A stretch of DNA of 64,000 nt from Amylolactobacillus amylophilus DSM 20533 = JCM 1125 (GCF_001936335.1 NZ_CP018888.1:806001-870000), one strand, 5' to 3'; shown: positions 25,593 to 34,433, numbered from the stretch's first letter. The notes: generated by a model from the sequence alone, not told the origin. Numbers and translations are program-made.

Positions 25593-27308
25593 ATGAAACT
25601 ACTAGGGTTATATTTAAAGAAGTATTGGTCCAATGTTACAGTAGCAACTGGTGCGATGGTTGTCATCGCCTTTGCCACGCTCTGGCAACCGAAACTGTTA
25701 CAGAACATGATTGATGCTATCTTGCAAAATGACAAGCAGACCGTCTACGAACTGGGTATTCAGTTAATGGGACTCGCAGTCCTAGGAATTATTGCCGGAA
25801 TAGTCAACACGATTTTCTCGGCCAAGGCTTCGCAATCAATCGCGGCCGACATGCGAGAACTTGCCTACCGCAAGATTCAGACGTTCTCGTATGGTAATAT
25901 TCAGAAGTTCTCTGCCTCGAACCTGGTGGTTAGGCTGACGAACGATATTAACCAAGTTCAAATGGTTGTGATGAGTCTCTTGCAACAACTCACACGAATT
26001 CCCGTTCTTTTCATCGGGTCATTTATCCTCGCAATTGCGGTTATGCCAAGCCTTTGGTGGGTGATTATCGCGATGCTGGTACTAATCGTGACTACTGCCA
26101 TGGTTAGCTTCACCAAAATGGGTAAGTTCTTCGGCCAGATGCAAGAAATGATGGAGAAGAATAATACACTAGCGCGGGAGAACCTCATGGGGATGCGCGT
26201 GGTGAAGTCATTCGTGCAGGAGCAGGAGCAGATCGACAAGTTCTCTGAAGCGTCCGACGAGATGACGGATGTCACAATCAAGATTGGGAATCTCTTCTCT
26301 ATCTTGATACCGAGCTTCTTCTTGGTGGGGAATATGGCTGTTGCTGTGGTCGTCCTCCTGGTAGGAAATATGGTGACCAAGGATCCCGGCGTGCTAGGAG
26401 CATCACAAGCCTTCATCAGCTATCTCATGCAGATTCTCTTTGCTGTGGTGATGGGTGGCTTCATGATGACCGGTGCCTCGCGGGCATTCGTCTCGCTGGC
26501 TCGTCTAAAGGAGATTTATGATGAGGAGCCCGAGCTGACTTATCCGGACGTTGCATCCATTGATTTGGCTGCATCTGTCGAATTTGAGCACGTCTCGTTC
26601 CAATATCCAAATGATGACAAAAAAGTTTTGGATGACATTTCGTTTACGGTCGAACCCGGAGAGATGATTGGTGTCGTTGGTGCAACAGGCTCCGGGAAAT
26701 CCACGCTAGCCCAACTAATTCCAAGATTATATGATCCAACAGAGGGAGTCATCAAGGTTGGTGGCCATGATCTGAAGACGGTTAACGAAGAATCACTGCG
26801 CAGGACTATTTCGTTTGTTCTCCAACGGTCAACGATGTTCTCGGGGACGATATCTCATAACTTACGCCAGGGTAAACCGGATGCAACTGTGGATGAAATG
26901 CGCTGGGCTGCTGGGGTGGCTCAGTCCGCTGAATTCATTGAGAAACTGGAGCACCAATACGATGCTGAGGTTGAGGAACGTTCCGCAAACTTCTCCGGTG
27001 GTCAGAAACAACGTCTATCCATCACACGTGGGGTGATTGCTAAACCGAAAATCCTGATTATGGACGATTCAACCAGCGCGCTCGATGCAAAGTCGGAGAA
27101 GTTGGTTCAGGAGGCACTCGACCGGGAGCTTGCTGGCACCACCACTTTCGTTATTGCGGAGAAGATTTCTTCTATTGTGAAGGCTGATAAGATTCTCGTC
27201 CTTGATCAGGGGAAACTGGTTGGAATCGGAACACACCGTGAACTACGACAGACGAATGCAACTTATCAGGAGATATATGCAACACAGAAGGCATTAGAGG
27301 AGGTGTAG
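25593..27308 (+). CDS. Heterodimeric multidrug ABC exporter subunit, degenerate NBD (LmrC-like)
   Basis: Half-transporter of 571 residues: about six membrane helices in residues 10-310, then a nucleotide-binding domain. Walker A is GATGSGKST, signature FSGGQKQRLS, and Walker B ILIMDDSTSALD. The second Asp replaces the catalytic Glu, the usual mark of the non-hydrolysing site in LmrC/BmrC-type heterodimers. AAGGAGG precedes the ATG. It is followed after 2 bases by the partner with a normal Glu. Expected to sit in the plasma membrane and export drugs or peptides; the substrate cannot be told. Confidence 0.9.
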   Translation: MKLLGLYLKKYWSNVTVATGAMVVIAFATLWQPKLLQNMIDAILQNDKQTVYELGIQLMGLAVLGIIAGIVNTIFSAKASQSIAADMRELAYRKIQTFSYGNIQKFSASNLVVRLTNDINQVQMVVMSLLQQLTRIPVLFIGSFILAIAVMPSLWWVIIAMLVLIVTTAMVSFTKMGKFFGQMQEMMEKNNTLARENLMGMRVVKSFVQEQEQIDKFSEASDEMTDVTIKIGNLFSILIPSFFLVGNMAVAVVVLLVGNMVTKDPGVLGASQAFISYLMQILFAVVMGGFMMTGASRAFVSLARLKEIYDEEPELTYPDVASIDLAASVEFEHVSFQYPNDDKKVLDDISFTVEPGEMIGVVGATGSGKSTLAQLIPRLYDPTEGVIKVGGHDLKTVNEESLRRTISFVLQRSTMFSGTISHNLRQGKPDATVDEMRWAAGVAQSAEFIEKLEHQYDAEVEERSANFSGGQKQRLSITRGVIAKPKILIMDDSTSALDAKSEKLVQEALDRELAGTTTFVIAEKISSIVKADKILVLDQGKLVGIGTHRELRQTNATYQEIYATQKALEEV

Positions 27309-27310
27309 TC

Positions 27311-29092
27311 ATGAAGGACTTAAAGAGTGCAGGCAAATTTTATTACCATTATTTAAGTAAGTATTGGAAGGGCATGACAGTTGTCTTGCTCCTTACCATT
27401 ATTTCGACATATCTTCAGGTGCAGGCGCCCGTATTTATGGGTGAAGCTTTCACTAAGTTGACCGAGTATCTGCAGGCTTGGGCGAATCCCGCGACCCACG
27501 CCGCTGCCTCAAAGGCCGGATTCTATGATGCATTGATTAAGCTAGTAGCGTTTTACGTTGCAAACGCAATTGCGATGTTGATTAGCTCCATTGTGATTGC
27601 CCGAATTGCTGGTAAATCAACTGGAACGATGCGTGTGGGTCTTTTCCGCAAAATGCAACGGTTACGGATTAGCTACTTCGATACCCATTCTGACGGGGAC
27701 ATTCTCGCACGCTACACTAGCGACCTCGACAATATTTTCAATGCGATGAACCAGGCTTTATATGAAGTGATGTTCAGTTTCACTCTGTTCGTCGGTATGG
27801 TCTGGATGATGTTCAGGCAGAACGTGACGCTAGCATGGATTACCATTGCAACAACGCCGATAGCGGTTATTGTGGCTTTCGTGGTAATCAAAAACGCGCA
27901 AAAGTTCGTTAACCGGCAACAAGATGATATTGGTAAGATGAATGGTTACATCAACGAGCAAATCACGGGGCAGAAGATCATCATCACGAACGGCCTACAG
28001 GAAGATTCAATTGCGGGCTTCGTGCAGCACAATAATCAGGTCAAACAGACAACCTACAAGGGTCAGATTTGGTCCGGTATCTTGTATCCACTGATGCAAG
28101 GGATGGCGCTTTTGAACACCGCGGTCGTGATCTTCTGGGGTTCGTGGTATGTGATGAATGGCAAAATGAGCTTGGCCGTTGGCCTTGGACTAATTGTTAT
28201 CTTCGTTCAATATGCACAACAATATTACCAACCAATCATCAGTTTGACGTCGTTATACACCATGATCCAGCTTTCGATTACGGGGGCACGGCGGATTAAT
28301 GAGGTGAGAGAAGAACCTGATGAGGTTAAGCCAACTGCTGGTGTGCCATTTAGTGAGATTAAGGAGAAGATTAACCTGACTGACATCCACTTTAGCTACA
28401 ATCCTGGTAAGGAAATCTTGCATGGGGTGAACATCGAAGTTGATAAGGGCCAGATGGTCGCACTTGTCGGACCAACGGGCTCTGGGAAGACGACGGTCAT
28501 GAACTTGCTTAATCGCTTCTATGATGTGGATTCTGGCTCCATCACATTTGATGGGCAGAATATCCAAGACATGGATCTTGATTCTCTAAGAGGTAATGTG
28601 GGAATTGTACTGCAAGATCCACAGCTCTTCACAGGTACAATCGGTGAGAACATTAAGTTTGGTAAGCCTGATGCTAGCCAGGAAGAGATTGAGGCTGCTG
28701 CGAAGCAGGCAAACATTCATGACTTTATTGTGAGCTTACCTGATGGCTACGAGACCCGAATTGATGATGAGAATTCGTTATTCTCAGCTGGCCAGAAGCA
28801 GTTGATGTCAATTGCCAGAACTATCATTACAAATCCGAAGCTGTTGATTCTGGATGAGGCCACCAGTAACGTGGATACGGTGACTGAAGCGCAGATTCAG
28901 GCGGCGATGGACAACGTAATTGCGGGCCGAACAAGTTTCGTGATTGCCCACAGATTAAAAACCATTCTGAATGCCGATAAGATAGTGGTGTTGAGGAATG
29001 GCGAAGTCATTGAGGAAGGTAGTCATAAGCAGCTACTGGATGAACAGGGCTTCTATTACGAGTTGTATCACAATCAGATGGTCTTTGAATAA
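27311..29092 (+). CDS. Heterodimeric multidrug ABC exporter subunit, canonical NBD (LmrD-like)
   Basis: Partner half-transporter, 593 residues: six membrane helices then a nucleotide-binding domain with Walker A GPTGSGKTT, signature FSAGQKQLMS (Ala for the first Gly) and Walker B LLILDEATSNVD with the catalytic Glu. The non-canonical signature here is what faces the degenerate site of the partner, as in LmrCD. Start ATG lies 2 bases after the previous stop. A terminator follows. Confidence 0.9.
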   Translation: MKDLKSAGKFYYHYLSKYWKGMTVVLLLTIISTYLQVQAPVFMGEAFTKLTEYLQAWANPATHAAASKAGFYDALIKLVAFYVANAIAMLISSIVIARIAGKSTGTMRVGLFRKMQRLRISYFDTHSDGDILARYTSDLDNIFNAMNQALYEVMFSFTLFVGMVWMMFRQNVTLAWITIATTPIAVIVAFVVIKNAQKFVNRQQDDIGKMNGYINEQITGQKIIITNGLQEDSIAGFVQHNNQVKQTTYKGQIWSGILYPLMQGMALLNTAVVIFWGSWYVMNGKMSLAVGLGLIVIFVQYAQQYYQPIISLTSLYTMIQLSITGARRINEVREEPDEVKPTAGVPFSEIKEKINLTDIHFSYNPGKEILHGVNIEVDKGQMVALVGPTGSGKTTVMNLLNRFYDVDSGSITFDGQNIQDMDLDSLRGNVGIVLQDPQLFTGTIGENIKFGKPDASQEEIEAAAKQANIHDFIVSLPDGYETRIDDENSLFSAGQKQLMSIARTIITNPKLLILDEATSNVDTVTEAQIQAAMDNVIAGRTSFVIAHRLKTILNADKIVVLRNGEVIEEGSHKQLLDEQGFYYELYHNQMVFE

Positions 29093-29099
29093 AGACGAC

Positions 29100-29127
29100 A
29101 AAGCAGGTAAATACACCTGCTTTTTTT
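29100..29127 (+). terminator. Rho-independent terminator after LmrD-like gene
   Basis: AAAGCAGGT / ACCTGCTTT with a 6-base loop and seven T. Confidence 0.85.
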
Positions 29128-29328
29128 GTGGGATCAAGTATGGGTCAAAAAGTTATAAAATTTTTAAAGTAGAACGATAAAAACATTTGTAATTCTAATT
29201 TAAGGTAATGTTTATCGAGGGATTTACATGCTTTTGTGTCTAAGATTCATAAGTATCGGATGAGGTGTGTATAATGCAAGCCATGTATGGGATTTGAGTA
29301 CTTTTTCAATGAGATAATTGCTGGTTAT

Positions 29329-29358
29329 TTGATATAACTGAGCCTATTTAATTATAAA
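29329..29358 (+). promoter_or_regulatory. Probable promoter of the secreted-peptide gene
   Basis: TTGATA (29329-29334) and TATAAA (29353-29358) are 18 bases apart, followed by a leader of about 80 bases. The rest of the 350-base gap after the LmrD terminator (29128-29328) shows no gene. Confidence 0.5.
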
Positions 29359-29394
29359 TATATATGTTTATGTATTTTTATTTTGGTGAGCATG

Positions 29395-29411
29395 CTACTC
29401 TTCAAGAGTAG
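29395..29411. promoter_or_regulatory. Perfect palindrome in the leader of the secreted-peptide gene
   Basis: CTACTCTT-C-AAGAGTAG, an 8-bp perfect inverted repeat around one base, 20 bases upstream of the AAGGAGG. The tiny loop favours a protein-binding operator over an RNA hairpin. The XRE regulator at 33-34 kb is a candidate binder. Confidence 0.5.
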
Positions 29412-29445
29412 TCATTTCACAATAAAAATAAAGGAGGATGGGAAT

Positions 29446-29871
29446 TTGGTTAAAAAGAAAAGGGTATTATTACTATTGGGTGGTACATTAGCGTTGTTCC
29501 TTAGTCTTGCAGGAACAGTTTATGCCTCTAACGATTCGATCAGTTTTAAATTTACGGTTAGTCCATGGCAACAAAATGGAAAAGCTGCTGGAGGTAGATA
29601 CCGACAAACTACCCACCCAGAAAACCCGTGGAAAGTTAAGCTCAACTCAAGTTCGGAGGGTTCAGGTACCATAACTAGATTCTGGCTAGAGGATGCTAGC
29701 GCGAATAATGTGTCAACTTCGGTTGATGCGACGCAAGGACTTGGTCCTTATTATACCAATGCATTAACTACTGCAAGCCAAAAAACAGTATGGTTAACCG
29801 GAGAGAATAATAATTATAATGGCGTTACTTATTCTGTGGCTGGTGTTTGGGATGAGGAAACATGGAATTGA
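29446..29871 (+). CDS. Secreted DUF2712-like peptide beside an ABC locus
   Basis: Small exported protein of unknown function. I chose TTG 29446 because AAGGAGG lies about 9 bases upstream and residues 1-27 then form a classic signal peptide (VKKKRVLLLLGG...TVYA, cleavage before SND). The mature part of about 114 residues has no Cys, six Trp, and stretches RYRQTTHPENPWKVKL, GTITRFWLED and VAGVWDEETWN. From memory these resemble DUF2712, a family found beside ABC-2 transporters. The downstream membrane proteins and ATPase, and the look of lactococcin-972-type loci, suggest a bacteriocin-like or envelope-stress peptide. That is inference. A terminator separates it from the transporter genes. Confidence 0.75.
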   Translation: MVKKKRVLLLLGGTLALFLSLAGTVYASNDSISFKFTVSPWQQNGKAAGGRYRQTTHPENPWKVKLNSSSEGSGTITRFWLEDASANNVSTSVDATQGLGPYYTNALTTASQKTVWLTGENNNYNGVTYSVAGVWDEETWN

Positions 29872-29956
29872 GAAGATACTTGGGTAAAGACGATAATCAT
29901 TGAAAATTGATAGAGATTATAAAGTTATGTGAATATGACCTACGACGCCTTTTGTA

Positions 29957-29990
29957 TTAGTAGCTCCAGAAATTTGGTGGCTACCTTTTT
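29957..29990 (+). terminator. Terminator after the secreted-peptide gene
   Basis: GTAGC-t-CCA...TGG-tg-GCTAC forms an interrupted hairpin (29960-29984) followed by five T. Read-through into the transporter genes is possible, since no clear promoter is seen in 29991-30082. Confidence 0.6.
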
Positions 29991-30082
29991 ATTATTGATT
30001 ATTTACTTACCTACATTTTATTTTTCTATTTTTAGAAATACGCAGATTTAACTTAACCAAAAACAACGAGGGGGTGCTTTGA

Positions 30083-30892
30083 GTGAAATACGAACTAGAG
30101 CGAGTTCTTAAGACAACCAAAAGCAAAGTTAGCATTGTTATTCTGACACTAATACCATTTTTCGATCTTTATATTAGTATTAAAGTAGCGTTTTATGATT
30201 TTTGGCTTCATCCTGATTCATATCCTCAAGGTATTGCCCGGAATCTACTGCCGCATCCAGCTCATGCGAGTCTTTTGTCCGGCTCATCATTGGGTCATTT
30301 TGCTCAGATGTTATTTATCTGGATTTTGCCGATTTATTTGATGTTTATTTACTCGGATTATTATATCCAAGAGAAGAAGCTAGGATATAGTGACATTTTG
30401 TATACTAAAAAATCGCGGAGTCAATTTCTGAAAGATCGTTTCTCTGTTTCATTTCTGTTAGGCTTTGCCGTGCCGTTTCTTAGTCTGACAATTAACTATT
30501 TGGCTGCTATACTCATCTTTCGCGGTGGCAAGTCATTTTCCGGGTTGGAACAATTTCCAGAAGCTCTACATGGATTGGCTTTGATTAGTTTGCAACATCC
30601 ATACATAACCTATGCTGTCTATATCTTGGTTTTCTCGCTCTTTTCGGGCTTGTTTGCGATGTTATGTACCAGCATCTCAATGTTGTTTCCGCAATACAAA
30701 TTAGCCTATCCGATCGCACTACTGATCTGGTACGGGCAGATTATACTACCCAATAGTCTAACGTATGTTTTCCAACCGTTTATCGAATATGGATTCAAAC
30801 AGATTATTCCGGCGTCAATATTATTCGTCACAATTTGCTTAGCCGTCTCAATATTTGCATTCAGGCATCAGGTAATTGCTGATGAAACATAG
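30083..30892 (+). CDS. ABC-2-like membrane protein of the secreted-peptide locus, 1
   Basis: 269 residues with about six hydrophobic segments (about residues 17-35, 73-92, 118-142, 173-198, 206-226, 243-262). Between the second and third lies the basic loop YSDYYIQEKKLGYSDILYTKKSRS, shaped like the coupling loop of ABC-2 permeases. No named family recognised with confidence. GTG start at 30083 with GAGGGGGTG upstream. Overlaps the next gene, and all four genes to 32927 are packed as one operon. Probable permease of the DUF2712-peptide system. Confidence 0.75.
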   Translation: MKYELERVLKTTKSKVSIVILTLIPFFDLYISIKVAFYDFWLHPDSYPQGIARNLLPHPAHASLLSGSSLGHFAQMLFIWILPIYLMFIYSDYYIQEKKLGYSDILYTKKSRSQFLKDRFSVSFLLGFAVPFLSLTINYLAAILIFRGGKSFSGLEQFPEALHGLALISLQHPYITYAVYILVFSLFSGLFAMLCTSISMLFPQYKLAYPIALLIWYGQIILPNSLTYVFQPFIEYGFKQIIPASILFVTICLAVSIFAFRHQVIADET

Positions 30893-31574
30893 GATTGCTA
30901 AGATTAGTGCTTTAAGTATATTTTTTGCCCTCTGGTGGTCGTATGTCTTTCGGAATGTATCGTTTGAATTTAGTCACAAATTAATCGTTGAGCTGAATTC
31001 TGCTTACGGGGGATATAATCACCTAATAACTCATGCAGGGATGAATATCATTTTACTGTTATTGTTGTTCAATCCATTCAATCTAACCCAGTTAGCCGTT
31101 CGAGCCCCCAGAAGACGAATCGTCAATAGGATGTTTGGTCAAATGATTGAAGCAGCCTTCTATTTCTCAGCTGTCTTTGTTGGAATCAATGTCTTGTTTA
31201 ACATGTTCCACATTAATCTGAACCACTTAGTTGAAATTAATTTCTTTGGCGTTGCCATCTTATACTTCATCAGCGCCTTTATCTTTTATCTGCTGATGGG
31301 CACCGTTTTCCTGATTTGTTTGTCCTTGGTGTCTAATTATCCAATTGCAGTTGCAGTTACCTTTGGCCTCAGTATTGGCCAGCTGTATTTTCAACTGGTC
31401 CAGGGCTGGCCGACTGCCTTATCGATACTAACCGTTTATACAGATTATTATGAGGACGGATTCAACATCCTTCATTATATAAGTGTGAATGTTTTAGCCC
31501 TTATCTTTATTGGAGGATTATATCTAATTCTTAGCTATATCTTCCAGAGAAAGGATATCTTAGATGGTGAATAA
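30882..31574 (+). CDS. Membrane protein of the secreted-peptide locus, 2
   Basis: About 230 residues with around six hydrophobic segments starting directly after the basic N-terminus MKHRIAKISALSIFFALWW. A cytoplasmic loop LAVRAPRRRIVNRMFGQM again looks like an ABC-2 coupling loop. Start could be ATG 30882 or the in-frame TTG 30876; AGG at 30870-30872 suits the ATG slightly better. It overlaps the previous gene by 11 bases and the next by 11, so it is translationally coupled. No named family recognised. Confidence 0.72.
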   Translation: MKHRIAKISALSIFFALWWSYVFRNVSFEFSHKLIVELNSAYGGYNHLITHAGMNIILLLLLFNPFNLTQLAVRAPRRRIVNRMFGQMIEAAFYFSAVFVGINVLFNMFHINLNHLVEINFFGVAILYFISAFIFYLLMGTVFLICLSLVSNYPIAVAVTFGLSIGQLYFQLVQGWPTALSILTVYTDYYEDGFNILHYISVNVLALIFIGGLYLILSYIFQRKDILDGE

Positions 31575-32277
31575 ACGAAGACTGTTAGTCATTGCTGCTG
31601 GAATCGGAGTATTTGCTTATTTATGGCAGTTAGCAATTCGTGCCAGTACAATGAATGATTTATACGCAGGTATTATTTTTAATGCCAATTTAAATTTTGA
31701 CTTTATCCAATATTTTCTTTTTGCTGTTGCCACTTTGGGATTCATGGGTGTAGGTGAAACCTTTGGCAGGAACTTTGGAATTTATGTACTTGTCCGTAAT
31801 CGGTCAACCTTTAAAATGTTTCTACAATTTCTCTGGAAAGCAATTAAGTACACTACTTTCTTTGAATTCACTAAAGTGCTAGTTTTCGGAGTGGTACTGG
31901 TCATCACTTCGGGGAAATTTGACTTTGCAGATGTTGGTAGCTTCTTCTATCTACTAGTTATGAATTATCTGTTCTTGTTGAACATTGTTGCGTTCGAGAT
32001 GTTTATGGAAATTTTAGTTGATAGCAAGATTGCAATCTATGCTACCCAAGTATTCTTGCTCGGTTCAATCTTTGTTGCAGATACAATCAATCGCCTTAGT
32101 AATTACCAAAGTTTCGGTGTATTGATTCTGCTAAATTCTACGATGAATAATCGCATGGAACTACTGAAAGATAGTGCAGCAAGTGTATATGTACTCGCAC
32201 CAATAGTTCAAATATTTTTCTTTTCAATAATGTGTCTTTTCTGCGTCTTTAAGTTTCGCCGAAAAGACTGGATATAA
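31564..32277 (+). CDS. Membrane protein of the secreted-peptide locus, 3
   Basis: 237 residues, basic N-terminus MVNKRRLL and about six hydrophobic segments. FGRNFGIYVLVRNRSTFKMF near residues 75-94 parallels the basic loops of its two neighbours, suggesting that all three are ABC-2-like relatives. AAAGGAT precedes ATG, inside the end of the upstream gene. Having three membrane proteins for one ATPase is unusual; a heteromeric permease, or a permease plus an immunity protein, are both possible. Confidence 0.72.
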   Translation: MVNKRRLLVIAAGIGVFAYLWQLAIRASTMNDLYAGIIFNANLNFDFIQYFLFAVATLGFMGVGETFGRNFGIYVLVRNRSTFKMFLQFLWKAIKYTTFFEFTKVLVFGVVLVITSGKFDFADVGSFFYLLVMNYLFLLNIVAFEMFMEILVDSKIAIYATQVFLLGSIFVADTINRLSNYQSFGVLILLNSTMNNRMELLKDSAASVYVLAPIVQIFFFSIMCLFCVFKFRRKDWI

Positions 32278-32291
32278 AGCGGAGGGGCTCA

Positions 32292-32927
32292 ATGCCACAG
32301 ATAAATTTCACAAATTATACCAAAGTAATCAAGAAGAAAACCATCCTAGACGATATCACCTTCCAGTTTGACTCGGGTAAAATATACGGTCTCCACGGGC
32401 GTAATGGATCGGGGAAGACGATGATTCTGCGGGCAATCTCCGGCTTAATTTTCCCCACTAGCGGCAGTGTACAGGTGGGCGACCAAGTGATCCACAAGGA
32501 TGTAGATTTCCCGGCAGAAACGGGGGTAATCATCGAACATACTGACCTGCTGCCACAGTACACGGCTTTTGATAATTTGAAAATGTTGAGCAGGATTAAT
32601 AATGTCGCAAGCGATGACGATATCAATTCGGCATTATTGGCTGTTGGCCTCGAGGGTCACGAAAAAGAGAAAGTTAAGAGTTTCTCACTTGGGATGCGGC
32701 AGAAGCTCAGCATCGCACAGGCGATTTTCGAACACCCAAAGCTATTGTTGTTGGACGAGCCAACTAATGCATTGGATCAAGAGACCATCCGTGATGTACG
32801 GCAAATTTTACTGGGATTAAAGCAAGACGGCGCAACAATTATCATCGCTAGCCACAATAAGGAAGACCTTGATGTGTTAGCTGATGAAATACTGTTAATT
32901 CACGATGAACGAATTAACATAGCTTAG
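32292..32927 (+). CDS. ABC transporter ATP-binding protein of the secreted-peptide locus
   Basis: ATPase of 211 residues, little more than the core domain. Walker A is GRNGSGKTM (about 36-44), signature FSLGMRQKLS (about 131-140), Walker B LLLLDEPTNALD (about 154-165) and switch His in ASHNKED. The GMRQ signature places it with the BcrA/lantibiotic-immunity class, like the first gene of the window. GGAGGGG lies 6-7 bases before ATG. Last gene of the operon, followed by a very strong terminator. Confidence 0.88.
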   Translation: MPQINFTNYTKVIKKKTILDDITFQFDSGKIYGLHGRNGSGKTMILRAISGLIFPTSGSVQVGDQVIHKDVDFPAETGVIIEHTDLLPQYTAFDNLKMLSRINNVASDDDINSALLAVGLEGHEKEKVKSFSLGMRQKLSIAQAIFEHPKLLLLDEPTNALDQETIRDVRQILLGLKQDGATIIIASHNKEDLDVLADEILLIHDERINIA

Positions 32928-32938
32928 TTAGAATATGT

Positions 32939-32973
32939 AAAAACCGCAGAGACAAGCTGTCTCTGCGGTTTTT
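32939..32973. terminator. Strong terminator, probably bidirectional
   Basis: The 16-bp perfect stem AAAAACCGCAGAGACA / TGTCTCTGCGGTTTTT (32939-32954 with 32958-32973) has a 3-base loop. It lies between the ABC operon and the convergent XRE gene. Confidence 0.9.
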
Positions 32974-33053
32974 CAGTTGGTTTTGAGTTGGTAAATAATA
33001 GAAGTGATTAAAGAAGTTGTTTAGTCAATCTGTCGACTATTCAATGTTATGCG

Positions 33054-33992
33054 TTAGAAAATATTCAACAAGAACTTGTCAGATAAGAATGGGAGATAGC
33101 GTCTGATTATTTGTTTGCGCGTCTCGTCATCTACCTGTGTCGGAAGTACGTTCTTGAGGTAATCAACAATTACTTCCTCTTCCAGAAATGGTGCGAGGGA
33201 ACTGAGTTCCTTAGCATTATCCGGATTTTGACTGAGCTTGTGGAAAATCTGGTTTAAGCTATCATCATCGAGGAAAGGTGCTAATTCACGTATCTTTTTA
33301 AACTCGGTATTGGGGCTTTGCGCGATATCACGCAACTTGTCATCACTCAGAAATGGGTAGAAGTGTTTCAATGAATGCTCATTTGGGCCAAACAGTTTCA
33401 CTACCTGATCAAAGATTGCATCGACATCATCATCGTCTAGGGCAAAAACCAGTTTAGAGATCAGCTGTAAGCTATCCTTCGTGCCGGCCTGTAGTTGACT
33501 ATCGATGTAGCGTTTGATGTACGCAGAACTCAGGAATGGTGCGAGCTTATGTAATTGTTGGTTAAAGTCCGGCTCTCCTAAGTGTTCATCCACCTGTTGT
33601 TCGAGCGTTTCGTCAGAGATGAAAGGAGCAATCTCTACAATTTGTTCAAATGATAGGTGCTTGTCCGTGACTTTCTGCTCTACCTGCGCTGGTTTCATCA
33701 ATGGGGCAGCTTGAACGAGGTCTTCAACGGGCATGGGCTCATCGTTTTGGACTATTTGAATAGTTCGGGCCCCCTCATGTGAACCCAGTAAATCTTCTAA
33801 TGATAAGTCCAATACTTGGGAAATTTGATTATATTTATCGATGTCGGGCAGTGACTTGCTGCGCTCCCAATTACTAACGGCCTGGTAGCTCACGCCTAAT
33901 TCATCGGCTAGCTCCATTTGGGTCATATTACATTCTTTACGCGCATCGGCGATTTTCTTGCCGATTCTTTGTGCATCAAAAATTTGTATCAT
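33054..33992 (-). CDS. XRE-family regulator with repeated APFL helical domain
   Basis: Transcription regulator of 312 residues. Residues about 9-65 form a Cro/C1-type helix-turn-helix (MTQMELADELGVSYQAVSNW). The rest is built from a repeat whose core reads A-P-F-L/I-s-d-x-x-L: APLMKPAQVEQ, APFISDETLEQ, APFLSSAYIKR, YPFLSDDKLRD, APFLDDDSLNQ, APFLEEEVIVD and LPFLSDKFLLN, each followed by an acidic helix. It probably forms an alpha-solenoid for protein or ligand binding. Start is ATG 33992, which has GGAGGAAC upstream; the longer reading frame to 34067 lacks a ribosome site. It is convergent with the secreted-peptide/ABC locus and may regulate it. Confidence 0.8.
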   Translation of the reverse strand: MIQIFDAQRIGKKIADARKECNMTQMELADELGVSYQAVSNWERSKSLPDIDKYNQISQVLDLSLEDLLGSHEGARTIQIVQNDEPMPVEDLVQAAPLMKPAQVEQKVTDKHLSFEQIVEIAPFISDETLEQQVDEHLGEPDFNQQLHKLAPFLSSAYIKRYIDSQLQAGTKDSLQLISKLVFALDDDDVDAIFDQVVKLFGPNEHSLKHFYPFLSDDKLRDIAQSPNTEFKKIRELAPFLDDDSLNQIFHKLSQNPDNAKELSSLAPFLEEEVIVDYLKNVLPTQVDDETRKQIIRRYLPFLSDKFLLNIF

Positions 33993-34179
33993 TTCTGTTC
34001 CTCCATTTTTCTTTTGACGGTCGACCTTGATTTCATCATAGAGACATGATGGGTAATTGTCACTCAATTATTGCTTGAGTAGGAATATTGATGACTAAAT
34101 TGCTGCTTGAATCGGCATAAAGTGTTGCTGCTTAAGGGGTAATTAACGATTCAGTTAATACCTTGTTAAGAATTCGCCT

Positions 34180-34394
34180 TCATAGATAACTTTCCCGTAG
34201 TTCATGTAATACCTCGCCGTTTTTACCAGGTAACATGCGGTCTAAGAGGATTAAATCGACTTATTTGCCCTTTTATATACTAGTAATCCCTCGGTGCCGG
34301 AATATGCACTAATAGTGTGATATTGAGCCTGCAAAACCTTTTGTAGTAGGTGTTGCATATCATCGTTATCTTCGATAATTAAAATATTGTCCAT
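34180..34394 (-). pseudogene. Truncated, frameshifted response regulator
   Basis: Starts with GGAGGTATT-ATG and reads MDNILIIEDNDDMQHLLQKV, a receiver-domain start with the acidic pair. After about 48 codons the frame hits TAA; shifting frame near 34255-34262 gives VDLILLDRMLPGKNGEVL, the phospho-acceptor Asp region. It then stops, with no DNA-binding domain and no histidine kinase nearby. A dead two-component regulator gene. Confidence 0.75.
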
Positions 34395-34433
34395 AATACC
34401 TCCGGTGTTCGTGTAATTCTCCTTAGCCTGATT

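Noticed and set aside
29446-29871. Lactococcin-972-family bacteriocin
   Set aside because: The locus layout is similar, but the mature sequence is longer and lacks the family's typical N-terminal pattern; a DUF2712-like identity fits better.
33993-34067. Longer start of the XRE regulator
   Set aside because: GGAGGAAC lies immediately before ATG 33992 and the helix-turn-helix begins just after it.
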